From: Coenobita brevimanus
Lineage: Eukaryota; Arthropoda; Malacostraca; Decapoda; Coenobitidae
Assembly (NCBI GenBank): GCA_032717465.1
Contig: CM064697.1
Location: 8,104,533-8,168,532, forward strand
Direction: 5' to 3'
Length of the DNA stretch: 64,000 nt
The notes below the pieces were generated by a model. The model did no database searches. It had not been told where the DNA came from and saw nothing but the letters and a program-made list of their open reading frames with translations. Each line of letters opens with the position of its first letter. Positions within the stretch are counted from its first letter, which is position 1. The position numbers and the translations under genes were made by a program. Below, piece by piece: positions 33,140 through 43,930 of the stretch.

Positions 33140-33355
33140 TATATTAGTGTCACCAGGTGAAGGCATCCCTCTTTAGCGTCAGTTCTTTTTTTATGTTAAT
33201 TTACACAGTTGGTGGATTTATACAAACCAAGGATGAACATATTTTTTTTTTCCATCCTCCTCCAAGGAGAGATAGGGAAGGTGTTGAGGGATGTTTAAAT
33301 ACCTGGGCAGCTCCACCACTCACACACATCAGTGCCACCACATGAAGGCACCTTA
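33140..33355 (+). repeat. Motif A 3' part with motif C (two C copies)
   Basis: C copies: GTCACCAGGTGAAGGCATCC (33150) and CAGTGCCACCACATGAAGGC (33328). Between them lies CCATCCTCCTCCAAGGAGAG plus ATAGGGAAGG, the 3' part of motif A. This shows A and C belong to one longer element. Confidence 0.6.
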
Positions 33356-33429
33356 GACTAAGTAAAGGAAGTCTAGTATTGGACCTTATGTTGTATATGT
33401 GTTGGTCAGGAAATTATATTCATCTTGGA

Positions 33430-33610
33430 CATGTGTTAGGAGTTTAATGCTGGATGGTTGTAGAGACATGGGCAGTAAAGGAAGAGGATATTCATTGGCT
33501 CAGACATACAGAGGACATTGATTAGATGGATGTGTTGTGTGTTCTTGAATGCTACGCCTGGGAGGGCTAGGTTTACAATGGAAGAGTTGAGAGGAAGGAG
33601 GTGACTTGAA
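33430..33610 (+). mobile_element. LINE2 fragment
   Basis: CATGTGTTAGGAGTTTAATG, then GCAGTAAAGGAAGAGGATAT and GGAAGAGTTGAGAGGAAGG correspond to the YGSETWAVKEED and following parts of LINE2. Confidence 0.75.
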
Positions 33611-34024
33611 TGTACTTTTGATTTCACTTCTGTAACCCAGGAACACACACCTGTGAGTGGTAACCATTTTTGTGAGGTGAACCATTTTATGAGGTGAAGT
33701 GAAGCCAACTATGGTGCCCCTGGTAACTGATTGGAGAGATGTAAATGGGTCATTCCATCGTGAGAAACGTTATATTCAGAGATAAGTTACTGATCTACCC
33801 TCACTTGTATTATGTAGGCCATATAGATAAATGCTGTTTGCAGGTATACTACCAACACCTCACAATACATTATGCCATGGTCAGATTATTCATATGTTTT
33901 TATTCTGATTTTATATAAATGTTTAAAAGGCGTGAGAAACGTTATCGCGATGCTACCCCACCTTTTACTTTGCATGAGTATTTTCAAAAACTCTGTGATT
34001 TTACTGGTTCGGTCAAGAAGTGCT
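33611..34024. other. No feature recognised
   Basis: GTGAGAAACGTTAT occurs twice (33759 and 33931), otherwise unique sequence. Confidence 0.45.
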
Positions 34025-34870
34025 TTATATCAGTCAAAGACGAGGGAAAGTGGCCATGTGTAGTTTGACACGAGGGCGTGGGAAGTAATTCCATCTTGTG
34101 CGGTGTTTGTGATAAATGGGGGTGCAAGAGATGTAGTGCTGTCAGAGGTATACTGTGAGATACTGCTGATTTTATGTGTACGGTGTGTCGGGGAGAGCAG
34201 ATGGAGATTGTGAGGCGTGAAAGGATTGATCTTGCTGGTGAATCTCTTGAGTGTGTGTAAGTTTTGTTATTTGGGAAACATGTTGTGTGCTGGAGGTAGG
34301 GCTGGTGCTAGTTCTGTGGCTAGGGTGAGAAGTGGTTGGAAGAAGTTCAGGGAGCTCTTGCCTCTCATGACATTGAGAGGACTCTCCCTACGTGCTAAGA
34401 GGTCTTTGTATGCAGCATGTGTTAGGAGTGTCATGCTGTATGGTAGTGAGACCTGAACAGTAAAGAAGGATATTAGCAGGCTTAGACATACAGAAATGAC
34501 AATGATTAGGTGGATGTGTAGTGCGTCCCTGTGTGCAAGGTCTGAGGGGGCTGGGTTTACGATGGAAGAGTTGAGAGGTAGGATGGGACTGCAATGTATT
34601 GGTGTTGTGATGAGCAGAGGTAAATTGAGATGGTTTGGGCATGTGGAGAGGATGGGGGATGATACCTGGGTGAGGATGGTGAGAAATGTTAATATTGGGC
34701 GTGGGGTTATGAGGGGTAGACCGAGAAAGACATGGGACGAGGTCATTAAGTGCGACCTCAGGGTTAAGGGACTGAACAGGGAGGCTGCAATAGATGGTGC
34801 AGCATGGAGAGCCGCCATTAGGTGACCAAGGCCGACTCATGCAAGCATGTTGGAGCCTTTAAAAATGAAA
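34025..34870 (+). mobile_element. LINE2 3' part with PHD-like finger and (ATT)n tail
   Basis: From the finger (34057-34192) through SLYAACVRSVMLYGSET to RGRPRKTWDEVIKCDLRVKG, then the family 3' end GGAGCCTTTAAAAATGAAAC and an (ATT)n tail. A 109-codon frame (34496-34825) holds the C-terminal module intact. The finger keeps all ligands except the second Cys, where TGC became TGA, and the His, lost with a 1-base shift. Confidence 0.85.
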
Positions 34871-34945
34871 CGATTATTATTATTATTGTCGTTATTACTA
34901 TTATTATTATTATTATTTATTATTATTATTATTATTATTACTACA
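34871..34945. repeat. (ATT)n microsatellite, tail of LINE2
   Basis: ATT trinucleotides begin directly after the LINE2 3' end. Confidence 0.95.
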
Positions 34946-34996
34946 GACTTCGTAAATTCTTACTGCCATGTAATTAAACCTTACTGTTCCCAGGTT

Positions 34997-35320
34997 ATAT
35001 TGTTCTTGCTGCTAACCAGATACTTTTGTTAATCAAGGTTTGGAAGGAAAGGACTAATGTGTACTGTTTTTTCAGGTGTGTTAATTGACCCAGCTGTGGA
35101 AACTGCCAACAGAGACGGAGAAGGGGGATAAGAAAGCCACAAGCAGCTGCCAGATTAATACCAACCAGCTGCCCAATCACGGTAATACCAACCATCTGCC
35201 TCCACTCTCAGGTAAGTGTCCTATTGTGGCTTTTTTGAATTTTGCCAAAGGGACCTGTAGTATGGGGCCTTCTGCTCTTGTCATAATATACTTGCTACCA
35301 CCAGACTCTTTCATTTATAT
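34997..35320 (+). ncRNA. Candidate non-coding exon, paralogue of the one at 32.37 kb
   Basis: Acceptor TGTACTGTTTTTTCAG, exon 35076-35211, donor CTCAG/GTAAGTG. The upstream flank TTGTTCTTGCTGCTAACCAG, then ATACTTTTG and GGAAAGGACTAATG, and the exon start GTG(T/C)GT...GTGGAA(A/G)CTGCC, match 32283-32410. A third, partial flank copy (CTTGCTACCACCAGACTC) follows at 35289. The exon is not coding in any consistent frame. Regarded as a duplicated exon of an unknown transcript. Confidence 0.45.
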
Positions 35321-35625
35321 TAGGAGACGGCCATCATTGTGAAGGAATCTATCTACTACCCAGTTTCCCACAATCTATCTGTTTAAACTGCCATCTGTCC
35401 TTATTCAGTGCTGAGTTGTAACAAAAGATTAACACAGGAATAAAGCCAGTCATGAAGAGTTCGGTAAATAATGCAGAGTCGTCGGAATTTCTTGTTCTGC
35501 TGGGAATAAGGAAGTACTTGAGGGACCATAACCAAGGAATTGACCTAGACAGATGATGTAAAATGGATTTGTTCATCTTAGGTCTTGTGTACTAGTAGTA
35601 GTTCAACCCCAGGCACAGCAGAACA
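35321..35625. other. No feature recognised
   Basis: Unique sequence between the candidate exon and motif A copy 3. Confidence 0.4.
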
Positions 35626-35700
35626 TTATCCCAGTGGACTGCAGGCTGAGTTACCCTTCTGTAGTCCATCATTCTCCTCTTGCGGGATAGGTGTGGCATT
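35626..35700 (+). repeat. Motif A copy 3
   Basis: CCCAGTGGACTGCAGGCTGA, then TTCTGTAGTCCATCATTCTC and GCGGGATAGG. The stem keeps pairing if G-U is allowed (CTGTAGTCCA). Confidence 0.72.
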
Positions 35701-35852
35701 GAGAAGTGTAAATGTCAGGCAGCCCTCCCCCCCCCCCATCCAGCACCAATACACTAGGGGTTAATTAAGATCCATATTGAACTCCTCCACGGACAAAAGG
35801 ATTAAGTTTGAACACACTTGAGATTATCTCCTAAAACCTTGCCTTATTTTCA

Positions 35853-36085
35853 GGATCCGTCTGTGTTACTCAGGCTGCTGTTCCTGCAATTGCTGAGTTG
35901 GTGCTGCCGTGCTGGCGTTGATCCTGGTGGTGCTGCCGTGCTGGCGTTGATCCTGATGGTGCTGCCGTGCTGGCATTGATCCTGGTGGTGCTGCCGTGCT
36001 GGCGTTGATCCTGGTGGTGGTGCCATGCTGGCGTTGATCCTGGTGGTGCTGCCTGCTGGAGCCGGCGGTGCTGGCTCAATTTTTC
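35853..36085 (+). repeat. 29-bp tandem array downstream of a good 3' splice site
   Basis: After TTGCCTTATTTTCAG a segment contains about five copies of a 29-bp unit (GCTGCCGTGCTGGCGTTGAT, then CCTGGTGGT) between 35903 and 36055. Because 29 is not a multiple of 3, every frame gives the same rotating peptide, so apparent reading frames here are artefacts. Confidence 0.85.
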
Positions 36086-36104
36086 TCATCATGCAGTGGC
36101 TGTA

Positions 36105-36258
36105 CCCAAGGGTGGTTGGGGTTTATCGTTAACATAATGCCACTCGGGGATGAATGTGGCTGGTCACTCTCATCTTGAATGTTGGGACCAACTTGCCCAG
36201 CCCTGGGCTTCTTCGCTGCTCATAGAGTGATACAAGATTGTGTGGTGAATGTTGAAAA
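36105..36258 (+). mobile_element. SINE-A 3' fragment
   Basis: CCCAAGGGTGGTTGGGGTTT to TGATACAAGATTGTGTGG, diverged. Confidence 0.75.
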
Positions 36259-36429
36259 ATACTAAGTGGCCTCAAAACTCAGGAAACATCTGTGATAGAT
36301 ATAGAGGTTCCCAGCGCCGTTGATCCTGAAAACCTTTCTACATCTCAGTTCCTTCTGCTACAACTACAGCTACAACCATCCGTCTGAAATGTGAGTTAGA
36401 AAATTTTTGGATGGTCCACCTTGACTTGG
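36259..36429 (+). other. Possible exon end with donor, unsupported otherwise
   Basis: CCATCCGTCTGAAAT/GTGAGT near 36390 is a fair donor; upstream CAGCGCCGTTGATCCTG resembles the 29-bp unit nearby. Confidence 0.3.
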
Positions 36430-36560
36430 CAGAGAGTTTTGTCCTTAGCAGCCTAATTTCATCGGCCAGAAGCAGAGTAAGACAAGGCTAGCAATACTGT
36501 GGCTCTGCATCCTTTCCAGATCACTTTTAAGCCAAGTTGAGATGGACAGAGTATAACAGT
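36430..36560 (+). repeat. Motif D copy 1
   Basis: GTCCTTAGCAGCCTAATTTC, GCATCCTTTCCAGATCACTT and TTAAGCCAAGTTGAGATGG. It aligns end-to-end with 40678-40790, although this copy lacks the CTTCATGACTAGCA core. Confidence 0.6.
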
Positions 36561-36640
36561 TGCTCCCCTACTTACGATATTTTAATAGAGAACTCCTGAC
36601 CTCATCGTTGGGTGGGAAGAGGAGTCAGGAATGATGATGA
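36561..36640 (+). repeat. Segment duplicated at 39.47-39.56 kb
   Basis: GGTGGGAAGAGGAGTCAGGA, then ATGATGATGATAAT and AATGATGATTTTAAT. The copy at 39499 reads GGTGGGAAGAAGAGGCTGGG, then ATGATGATGATGACG and GTGATGATTTTAAT. Confidence 0.65.
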
Positions 36641-36910
36641 TAATGCCTAATGATGATTTTAATTATGATCAGTGGCAGTGCTGGACTGCATAACTAGATC
36701 ATTCCACCACTAGGGTATACAAGACCAGGTAACTTAGTCTAGGTACTGATTTTACTTGCCTATTGATGACGACGACGATGATTGATGATAGAATAGTTAG
36801 TGCTAGGCTCCATAACTAGATCATTCCACCACTAGGATATAGAAGGCCAGTTAACTTAGTCTAGGTGCTGATTTTACTGGCCAATCAACGACGACGATGA
36901 TTGATGATAA
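36641..36910 (+). repeat. 122-bp tandem duplication with box C/D-like signals
   Basis: TAACTAGATCATTCCACCAC starts at 36691 and again at 36813. Each unit runs from a TGATGA to a CTGA about 95-105 bases later and has the conserved centre. A terminal stem is not evident, so calling these snoRNAs is not justified. Confidence 0.7.
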
Positions 36911-36919
36911 GCTAGGATG

Positions 36920-36990
36920 ATGCAGTGCCAGGAGTCAATCCCTGGCACTATCAGGCTGGCAACCACACAGCCGAATGAAATCTCAAGCCG
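36920..36990 (+). other. Exon-like segment with strong donor
   Basis: GTGCCAGGAGTCAATCCCTG, then GCAC forms a small perfect hairpin. The segment ends TCTCAAGCCG/GTAAGTG at 36991, a consensus donor. A plausible acceptor is AGGATGATGCAG just before. Confidence 0.35.
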
Positions 36991-37146
36991 GTAAGTGTTT
37001 AATCTCAACATCAATTCTTCTTAGCTCTTGTTCGTAAGTGGGAGAGCAACTGTCTTTATTCCAACTAACACCAGATGGTTTTATTCAACTGAGAGTGATG
37101 CATTAGGGGTCTAAGGATGATAATGAGCTTTATTTTTAACTTATTT

Positions 37147-37245
37147 TCATCTTAAATGTCAGGACCAACTTGCCTAGCCCTGGGTTCCTACGCTTCTCTG
37201 TGGGGCGACGTGGGATTGGATGATGGCTGATTGGATGGATTTTTA
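37147..37245 (+). mobile_element. SINE-A 3' fragment
   Basis: TCTTAAATGTCAGGACCAAC, then TTGCCTAGCCCTGG and GGATTGGATGATGG. Confidence 0.8.
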
Positions 37246-37324
37246 ACTTATTTATATTCGTCTATGATCAATTATCATACTTCTTGCACCGTAATGTGGC
37301 CTGGGATTTGTCCATTCACCTGCT

Positions 37325-37570
37325 TTTTTCATATATCTCTGTGGTAGAATAACAGTACTACAGGTCTACATCCATCCCACTGCACTTCTTCATGACTAGC
37401 ATTCTGCTTGATAAACTATTGCTAAGATGCTTATTTTATGCCTGGGTAGAGTAACAAGAGTACAGTAAGTAAATTCCCCAGGTTTACCAGTAGCAGATAG
37501 TTTTGAAACCTTTCCCCTGCACTTCATGATTAGCATGTCTCCTTGCTAAGGTGTTGCCTCAGCTTAGCAA
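37325..37570 (+). repeat. Motif D copies 2 and 3, in tandem
   Basis: CACTGCACTTCTTCATGACT plus AGCA (37379) and CCCTGCACTTCATGATTAGC (37517). Each is preceded by GTAGA(A/G)TAACA and followed by TTGCTAAG. Confidence 0.65.
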
Positions 37571-38749
37571 TATTTCAAGCTGATAGATAAAGTACACAGA
37601 TAGGTAAACACTACACAGATACACATAGATAGTAGATATATTGTAGTAAGTGTTTGCTAGGTAGATACCCGGTATACTGCAAGAATTTTGTGATGGAAAG
37701 GTTCCTCGTGTTATTTTTTATGCTTTTGACTACTAGTAGTGTTTCTCTCAATTGAACAGTGTCTGGTGTTAGTTCAGTCAAAGTGGCTTGTCTTCTTTGT
37801 GGCTGGGGTGATTTCCTAACGTGATTTCTTAGCAAGCCTCCTGAGCCACCTAGAAGACACCCAAGTGAAATATGCATATGATTATTGCTTGATTATTATG
37901 TTGATGTTTGTATTGTAATTGATGCACAGTGGACAGGTTTTTGTTATGGCCAGTTGTTTGATACTTGTGTATATTGTTGCTATGTTGTCCGTTTAAATCA
38001 CCCACACCAATCGACCCTGCAGTTCTGGCGTTACTCATTGTTTACGAACCTCGGCCCGTCGATTCCCCTGTGTGGAAGTTGGAACGCTAAGTACTGGTAT
38101 GCTTAAAAAAAAAATTAGCGCCAAGTCAGACTGAGGAGATTAAAGTTTTGCGCTGGCAGTAAATGAACAAAAAGTCTACATCGTAAAGATAAACTTTAAA
38201 AATTTTGTGCCAAATTAGTTGCCATAATACTGTCATGTAGCGTGGCCCCAAGTCCCTTTGCTACTAGTGGGGTTTTGGGGGATTGGGGATGCCTGGGGGG
38301 TTGGGTCAATACTTTTACAGCACACACAACCCACCATTGTGTGCCATGACATATATTCGTTTTGACGTGGGTAATGAGGACTGTCGGACAGTGAGAAGGA
38401 GTCCATCATTGCATATGTTGGAAGGATAAGTGGCACACAGGTGGATGATTATATAAGTAAACATGCACTCAGGCCTTGCTTGCAATAACCACGTTGTGGC
38501 CGTACAGTAAGGGGGCGGAATGCTCTATGAGGGGGTTGTGTTTGATGGCCAGTTTTTTTGTTTATTTTTTACGGCCTAGGCAATGCCTCAAGGATTGGGC
38601 ATACGTTCTTAAGTGGATATTGCAAGCCAGACGTTGCACACTTTGTTCACATCTATCAGATGCTGGACCTCACATTCACAGCCACCCAGTCATTCACCAA
38701 TTTTTTGTTTCCCCATTTTGTGAAGAGACCTGGGACTAGCTACTGACTA
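37571..38749. other. No gene recognised
   Basis: Unique sequence. TTTTGGGGGATTGGGGATGC, then CTGGGGGGTTGGG at 38274-38306 is G-rich. No RNA gene signature found. Confidence 0.45.
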
Positions 38750-38945
38750 ATTTAATACCGGATATTGCCACATCCAGCTGGAGCGCTGTAACTCTTTACA
38801 CCACCACGTGTCTGTCTAGTTGTATATTACCACCAAGTGTAGTAACTTATATCCTGGGTAGCCAGAAGCCACTTGGCTTGTCATTCATGATAGTCACGAG
38901 ATGTCCACTTTGACTAGTAATCATATCAAACAACCAGTTTCTTTA
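38750..38945 (-). repeat. Old SINE-A core followed by motif B copy 1
   Basis: TATTACCACCAAGTGTAGTA and GCCACTTGGCTTGTCATTCA are a diverged minus-strand SINE-A core. GACTAGTAATCATATCAAAC (38912) is a + sense motif B. Confidence 0.5.
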
Positions 38946-39136
38946 CCTGCTGCCGTCAGCTCTGAAAGAAGACAACTGGCCAGCCGTACACAACCATTGG
39001 CTATGAAATGCTTTGCATAAATCCTGTCCTGAGCATGAGCAAAGTATGTAGACACTTCTCTGCCAGCTCTAGGAATGGAAGGTATTGTTTGAAATATTTT
39101 ATGTGGTAAGGACTGCACATCAACGTTACTATTCTT

Positions 39137-39250
39137 TCCTAGTCCACCATTCTCCTGTATGGGGATAGTAAAGGAACTGAAGGCTGTTATTTTAAACTGA
39201 CATTCAATATCTGATCATTGCCATATGAAGGTGTCTGTTCCAGGCATCAG
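39137..39250 (+). repeat. Motif A (3' part) and motif C, copy 4
   Basis: CCTAGTCCACCATTCTCCTG, then TATGGGGATAG and, about 55 bases on, GCCATATGAAGGTGTCTGTT. Confidence 0.6.
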
Positions 39251-39811
39251 GAAAACAGGCAACAGAAGGAATGTTATCCTCTAGTCATTTGGGGAAGAGT
39301 GGCAAATATGAAATACAAGTTAGTGCTGGCAGAGTATTGTTGGCATACTTTTGCACATGCCTGTACATCACAAACAGATGCAGTTAAGTCCTGGTTATGT
39401 GCCACAGATGCTAAAAAATACAGGGTGGTTCATATATAACATGTCTGATCCCATGTGTTTTGTTGCTGCATTTTGAACCATACCTTACCCCATCCTTAGG
39501 TGGGAAGAAGAGGCTGGGATGATGATGATGACGATTGCAGTGATGATTTTAATAATAATGAATGATGATTATTAAATTGATTTTGATTATTTGATGATTG
39601 ATATGGTGGAGGCTCAGTCGGCTTTACCATCACTACCCTGCATCATTTTGTTTCCCATAACCCTTTCTTACTTGATAGTGATTGCTTGTTTGCATCCATT
39701 GGTTGCATTTTTTTTATCAAGTAATTTAATATCTCCTCTTGCATTTTCTTCAGTAATTGCTTAAAGTTCACTCATTTTGGTAAGCAGAGATTTTTACCCT
39801 CCACTGACTTT
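39251..39811. other. Mostly unassigned
   Basis: Contains the second copy of the 36561-36640 segment (39470-39560) and GATGAT runs; otherwise nothing recognised. Confidence 0.45.
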
Positions 39812-40600
39812 TATCTATTGCCAGACATCTCAGTCGCAAAAGGGGAGGCCACAAACAAATTAACTCCATGTCATTCTGTTATCTGCTATTTGACTGCCCT
39901 CTCTCCAACTCACACCTCCCTCCCTTGTATCTCTCCACTCCAGTCTTCCGTCTCTGCTATGGTCTCTCCTCCTCTTCACATCATACACATACCTTCTAGT
40001 CATTCTCTCATTCCCCATCCTCTACATGGCCAAACTATCTCAAAGTATGTCTCCTAATAGCACCACAGCACTTTTCCACTTCCTCATTTGTATATCTGTC
40101 TGTCCATAAAACTCCACACATTCCTCAGGTCATTTCCACTGCTCTCACTCTTGTGCCCTTCCAACAGGATCTAAGCCTCATTTCTCAACGTCTTATCACA
40201 GTTTTCAGTGATCCAGCAACCTTTCTACCCTGCTGTACCCATTCAAGCACATCCTTCCATCCTCACTCATCACTCTAGAGTACTTGGATGCACCTTCATT
40301 ATCTATTTCCTCACCATCCAGTCTCACTCTGTATGCTGTGATTTCCCTCAAGACCATAACTTTACCCATACGTATATTCTCTTTAGGATTCTGTTTCTTA
40401 CATCCTCAGACTCATGCACCAAGCCTTGCAGTTCACATTCATCACAATACAGTATTATCAGCAAGCAACAGCTCAGGAAGTTTCCACATCTTACCCTCCC
40501 TCACTAGATACCAATATATTCACATTCCTTCCTATTACCTCTCTTACAGCTTCATCCATATACAAATTGAACAGCCACTGAGACATGACATGCAGAAACA
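39812..40600 (-). mobile_element. LINE3 3' part, diverged
   Basis: From CTATTGCCAGACATCTCAGT (tail side) through CCTCTCTCCAACTCACACCT to CTTCATCCATATACAAATTG (RT motif VMSQWLFNLYMDEAVRE on the minus strand). It is older and more diverged than the other copies. Confidence 0.78.
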
Positions 40601-40677
40601 CGACACACACAGACATGACACACAAAAGCATGGCACAAGGTATGACACAAACATGACACAAAGAGACAAGATTTTTG

Positions 40678-40795
40678 TCCTTATGCAGATTTATTTCCCT
40701 CACGTCACTGGCAGAATAAGATAGCACTGTGGCCCAACATCCTTTCCATAGCACTTCTTCATGACTAGCACCATATTAGTCATGTTTCAACTAGC
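40678..40795 (+). repeat. Motif D copy 4
   Basis: GTCCTTATGCAGATTTATTT, CTGGCAGAATAAGATAGCAC, CATCCTTTCCATAGCACTTC and TTCATGACTAGCA. This is the longest alignment with copy 1. Confidence 0.65.
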
Positions 40796-41674
40796 ATTTA
40801 CAAAGGAATGATGGTAATTTAATACCCAGTTAAACGGAGCATAATTGTCAAAATACGTGCTTCCCCCATACCCGCAGACTGAGCCGACAACACCAGATAT
40901 ATATGGACAGCCCTGTATTTTGGTTTTGTAAATCGTGGGCTGCTGTTGCTGTGGTCCTGTATTCCTGGCTAAGTAGGACAGTGGCAGGTGTTTGGATATG
41001 CCTGTGTAGTAGTGCTGTAATCAAACCACTTCTCTGAACCAACATAGCATCAATTTCAGCCTTTTTGCCAGTACAGTATTTGCTGCCTAAGTAAAACAGT
41101 GTCAGTTGGTTGTAGCTTATCTGTGTGTGCTGAACATCTACCTTCTTGAATGAGATGTGGCTAAATGAGCTATGAAACTTTGCTAAGGATATATGCATGT
41201 CATTTTCCAGAGTAAACTCCTGAAAGATGCACACACACGTCTGAAGAATATTAGAGGATAATCTTGGTTGTAAGAATTTTGGAGCTCCTATTGCCTCTTT
41301 TCTTTGATTAAATTCGAGTATTTAGTTTCTCCAGCATTGACTCTGATTCTTAGTAATTAAAATGAGCCAGGGACCACCACAACAGCAGGTATTATCATCC
41401 CAAAAGATTGTAAATAACTGTGGCAAATAAAAGGACTCTGCAAAAAAGCCATAGTGCTTGTTTACCCAACAATAGAAATGGGTGTTTTGTATATATTATC
41501 CCTCCTGAACTGTTGATGTTGGCTGTTGTATTTGTACGCCAATTGTTATGCCCATTTTCTTGTTATATTTGCATTATTATTATTACCATGTCATTGTGAT
41601 GTAGTGCACAGTCAGCCACAGGAAAAAATATGCTGAAGAAAATATGTACTCTTGTCCTTCTTTGGTTGATTGTA
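40796..41674. other. No gene recognised
   Basis: Unique sequence; the 128-codon open frame on the minus strand (40848-41234) has no recognisable family and ordinary composition for random sequence. Confidence 0.4.
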
Positions 41675-41875
41675 ATTGGCAACAGGTCAACTTGAATTTA
41701 TTTTTCTCAATCTCTATTTCCCTCTGCCTGTGACCTCCAGTCTTGTAAATGCAATGTGTGCAGGAATTTCAGATGTAAGATATCTTGCATTTGGCTCTTT
41801 TTTGTGTATTATTTCTTGCACTCTTCAGTTTCTGCTTCTCTGCATTAAAAAGAAAAATGTATTGTCCTAAATAGC
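41675..41875 (+). mobile_element. LINE4 3' end fragment
   Basis: GGCAACAGGTCAACTTGAAT, TCTGCCTGTGACCTCCAGTC and CTCTGCATTAAAAAGAAAAA align with 31965-32202. Confidence 0.62.
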
Positions 41876-42245
41876 ACTGAGATTTTAAAACTAACAAGCA
41901 TCCTTAGTTAACGACCATTTATGTCAAAGGTTGATGAGCAGCTTGAGTCGTTTCCCTTCATTTATATCCAAGAATAACAGTCATTCTGAGTTTATTCCCC
42001 TCATTAAATATAGCAGGTGATTCCCTTCATTTAGGTGAGAGATTAACAAGATTTTTCCCTGCATATATACGAACATTTATCGTTAATAAGGTTTATGTTT
42101 TTTATATTTTTTTTCCTGTGGCTGACTATGTTTTATATATTGATGTGGGAGTGTTTTTTTGGTGTCTTTATTTCTGTTGATTTATTCTATAGTCAGTTTG
42201 CTTCACCTGACAGAGATAACCGTTAGCTTTATGGCCAAGTGTAGT
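41876..42245. other. No feature recognised
   Basis: Degenerate local repetition of GTGATTCCCTTCATTTA-like segments (41947-42060), origin unknown. Confidence 0.4.
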
Positions 42246-42300
42246 CAGACTGGAGAGTTAATTTGACTAGTAACCAAGGAGACTCATCCGTACCCCATCA
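42246..42300 (+). repeat. Motif B copy 2
   Basis: CAGACTGGAGAGTTAATTTG, then ACTAGTAACCAAGGAGACTC. Confidence 0.7.
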
Positions 42301-42703
42301 CTAAGGCATACTGAATTTTATACATTAATGATTTAGTACTGAAGTGATAAAAGTTGCCTTGTTTTGTCAGATGGAAAGAAACTGACTATAGTTATATGTT
42401 GAATTGGAATATGTTATACTCTTATCCTTATGGTGGAAAATGTGCCACGTGTTTGAAATGTTATAACTATATGGATTAGGGTGTCAGGCTATAGATAGAT
42501 TGATAGATAGGTAGGGAGAGATCCTAGAGTGCCCATAGACTAAACTATTTTGATATATCTCTTCCTATCACACAGTCATTTGCCATATTTTCCTAAGCGT
42601 GAGCAAGAACCAATTTGCCTGTCAGGTCTCTGTCATCTTTCAACCCAGGGCATCTCAGAAATCAGCAGTATTATGTGTTGAGCAGATAATTTTGTGCAGT
42701 ATG

Positions 42704-42755
42704 CCTGGCCCTGGCTTCCTACGCTCCTTATGGGGAGACATAGGATTGGATGATG
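42704..42755 (+). mobile_element. SINE-A 3' end, very short
   Basis: CTGGCTTCCTACGCTCCTTA, then GGATTGGATGATGG. Confidence 0.65.
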
Positions 42756-43930
42756 GCAGACGATGTTGTATAAAGTTGCAAGGTCTCCAACATGACAGCC
42801 AATGGTTGATACTTTTTTAGAATTACTATCGTTATGCTGATTCTTAGGCTATGCTGTTGATATTTCTCCTTCATTGTTGCGTTTTCTTGGTCTGTGTATC
42901 GTTTGGGTGTTTGTGATGGTGTTGATGTCTGTTGGGTTGGGTTGTCATGGTTTATGATTAGAGAGAGCAAGGATGTGTGATGTCCCCATGGTTTTGTGTG
43001 TGTGTGTGTGTAAGATACTAGGATTTGAATGGTAAGTGAATGAGTTTATGAGCCATTTCATTGGGCTTGCAGTTAGTTTCACTCTCTCTTGGGTTTCCTC
43101 TTTGCTTTATGGGCCCTATGCATTTTATCCATGTGTAAAAAAAATAAATGAACAGGTTAGGAGTGACTGCTTGAAAAAGGAAAAAAAAATGGTTACGATG
43201 ATTGAAAAATAATTGGTTACGAAGATGATGATGATGATGATGATTAGTCCACTTCACTAGGCTTTGTACTGATAGTTGGCCCCCTTAATGCTTGTTTATT
43301 CTTTGTTCTTTGCTCCCACCTCAAATATTTCTGTCATGAGAGATAGAGAGACCCTGTTGTTGTAGTGCTAAAATCATTACATGCCTCTGACCCTCGTATC
43401 ACCTGTATTGGCCGTCATAACCTTCCCTTCCTGCAAATTAATTCTCATGATAAATTGAATTCCTTTGTCAATGGATGATAAACCTATTATATCAAAATTA
43501 TGCTGTTTTGAAGAATATTTGCTATGTATTAGTAAATCTTGGCTTGTAATCCCACTTGACTGACTACAGAAACCCTTGCAGCCCCAAAGGTATATGTTGA
43601 AGGATTGTCTGTTGTGGTAGTGTGGTGTGGTGTGTGGGAGGAGGCCTACACTGTGGTACATGTGGTGAGTGTTTGTAGTAGTGTGTTGTGGTGAGGGGGG
43701 GAGGCCTTACACTGTGGTAAATATGAGTGTGGTGTTATGTGGCAGGAAGCATTACACTGTGGGCATAGTGCATTGTGTGTGAGTTGTGTATTGTGTTGGC
43801 ATTGAAGTAGAGAAAGATGATGATTGTGTTGAAGTCTGGGTATACTCATTTCACTAACTTGGCACAAATTTTCATGTTTTGGTAGTTTTTTTTTTTAACG
43901 TGTCCCACTGGCAGAAACAAAACTTTAGAC
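42756..43930. other. No gene; small minisatellite near 43.65 kb
   Basis: A block of 45-60 bp with GAGGCCTACACTGTGGTA is repeated about three times between 43610 and 43765. A (GT)n run lies at 42994-43012 and (GAT)n at 43225-43242. Confidence 0.55.

Noticed and set aside
35850..36092. Repeated HHQDQ/GSTPARQ peptide frames
   Set aside because: Rotation of a 29-bp tandem unit through frames; not a protein.
36641..36910. Two box C/D snoRNAs
   Set aside because: TGATGA and CTGA occur often by chance in GAT-rich sequence, and no terminal stem or rRNA-complementary guide was recognised. Kept only as a low-interest finding.
40848..41234. 128-codon minus-strand frame
   Set aside because: No recognisable motif, signal or splice context; length is possible by chance in 64 kb.
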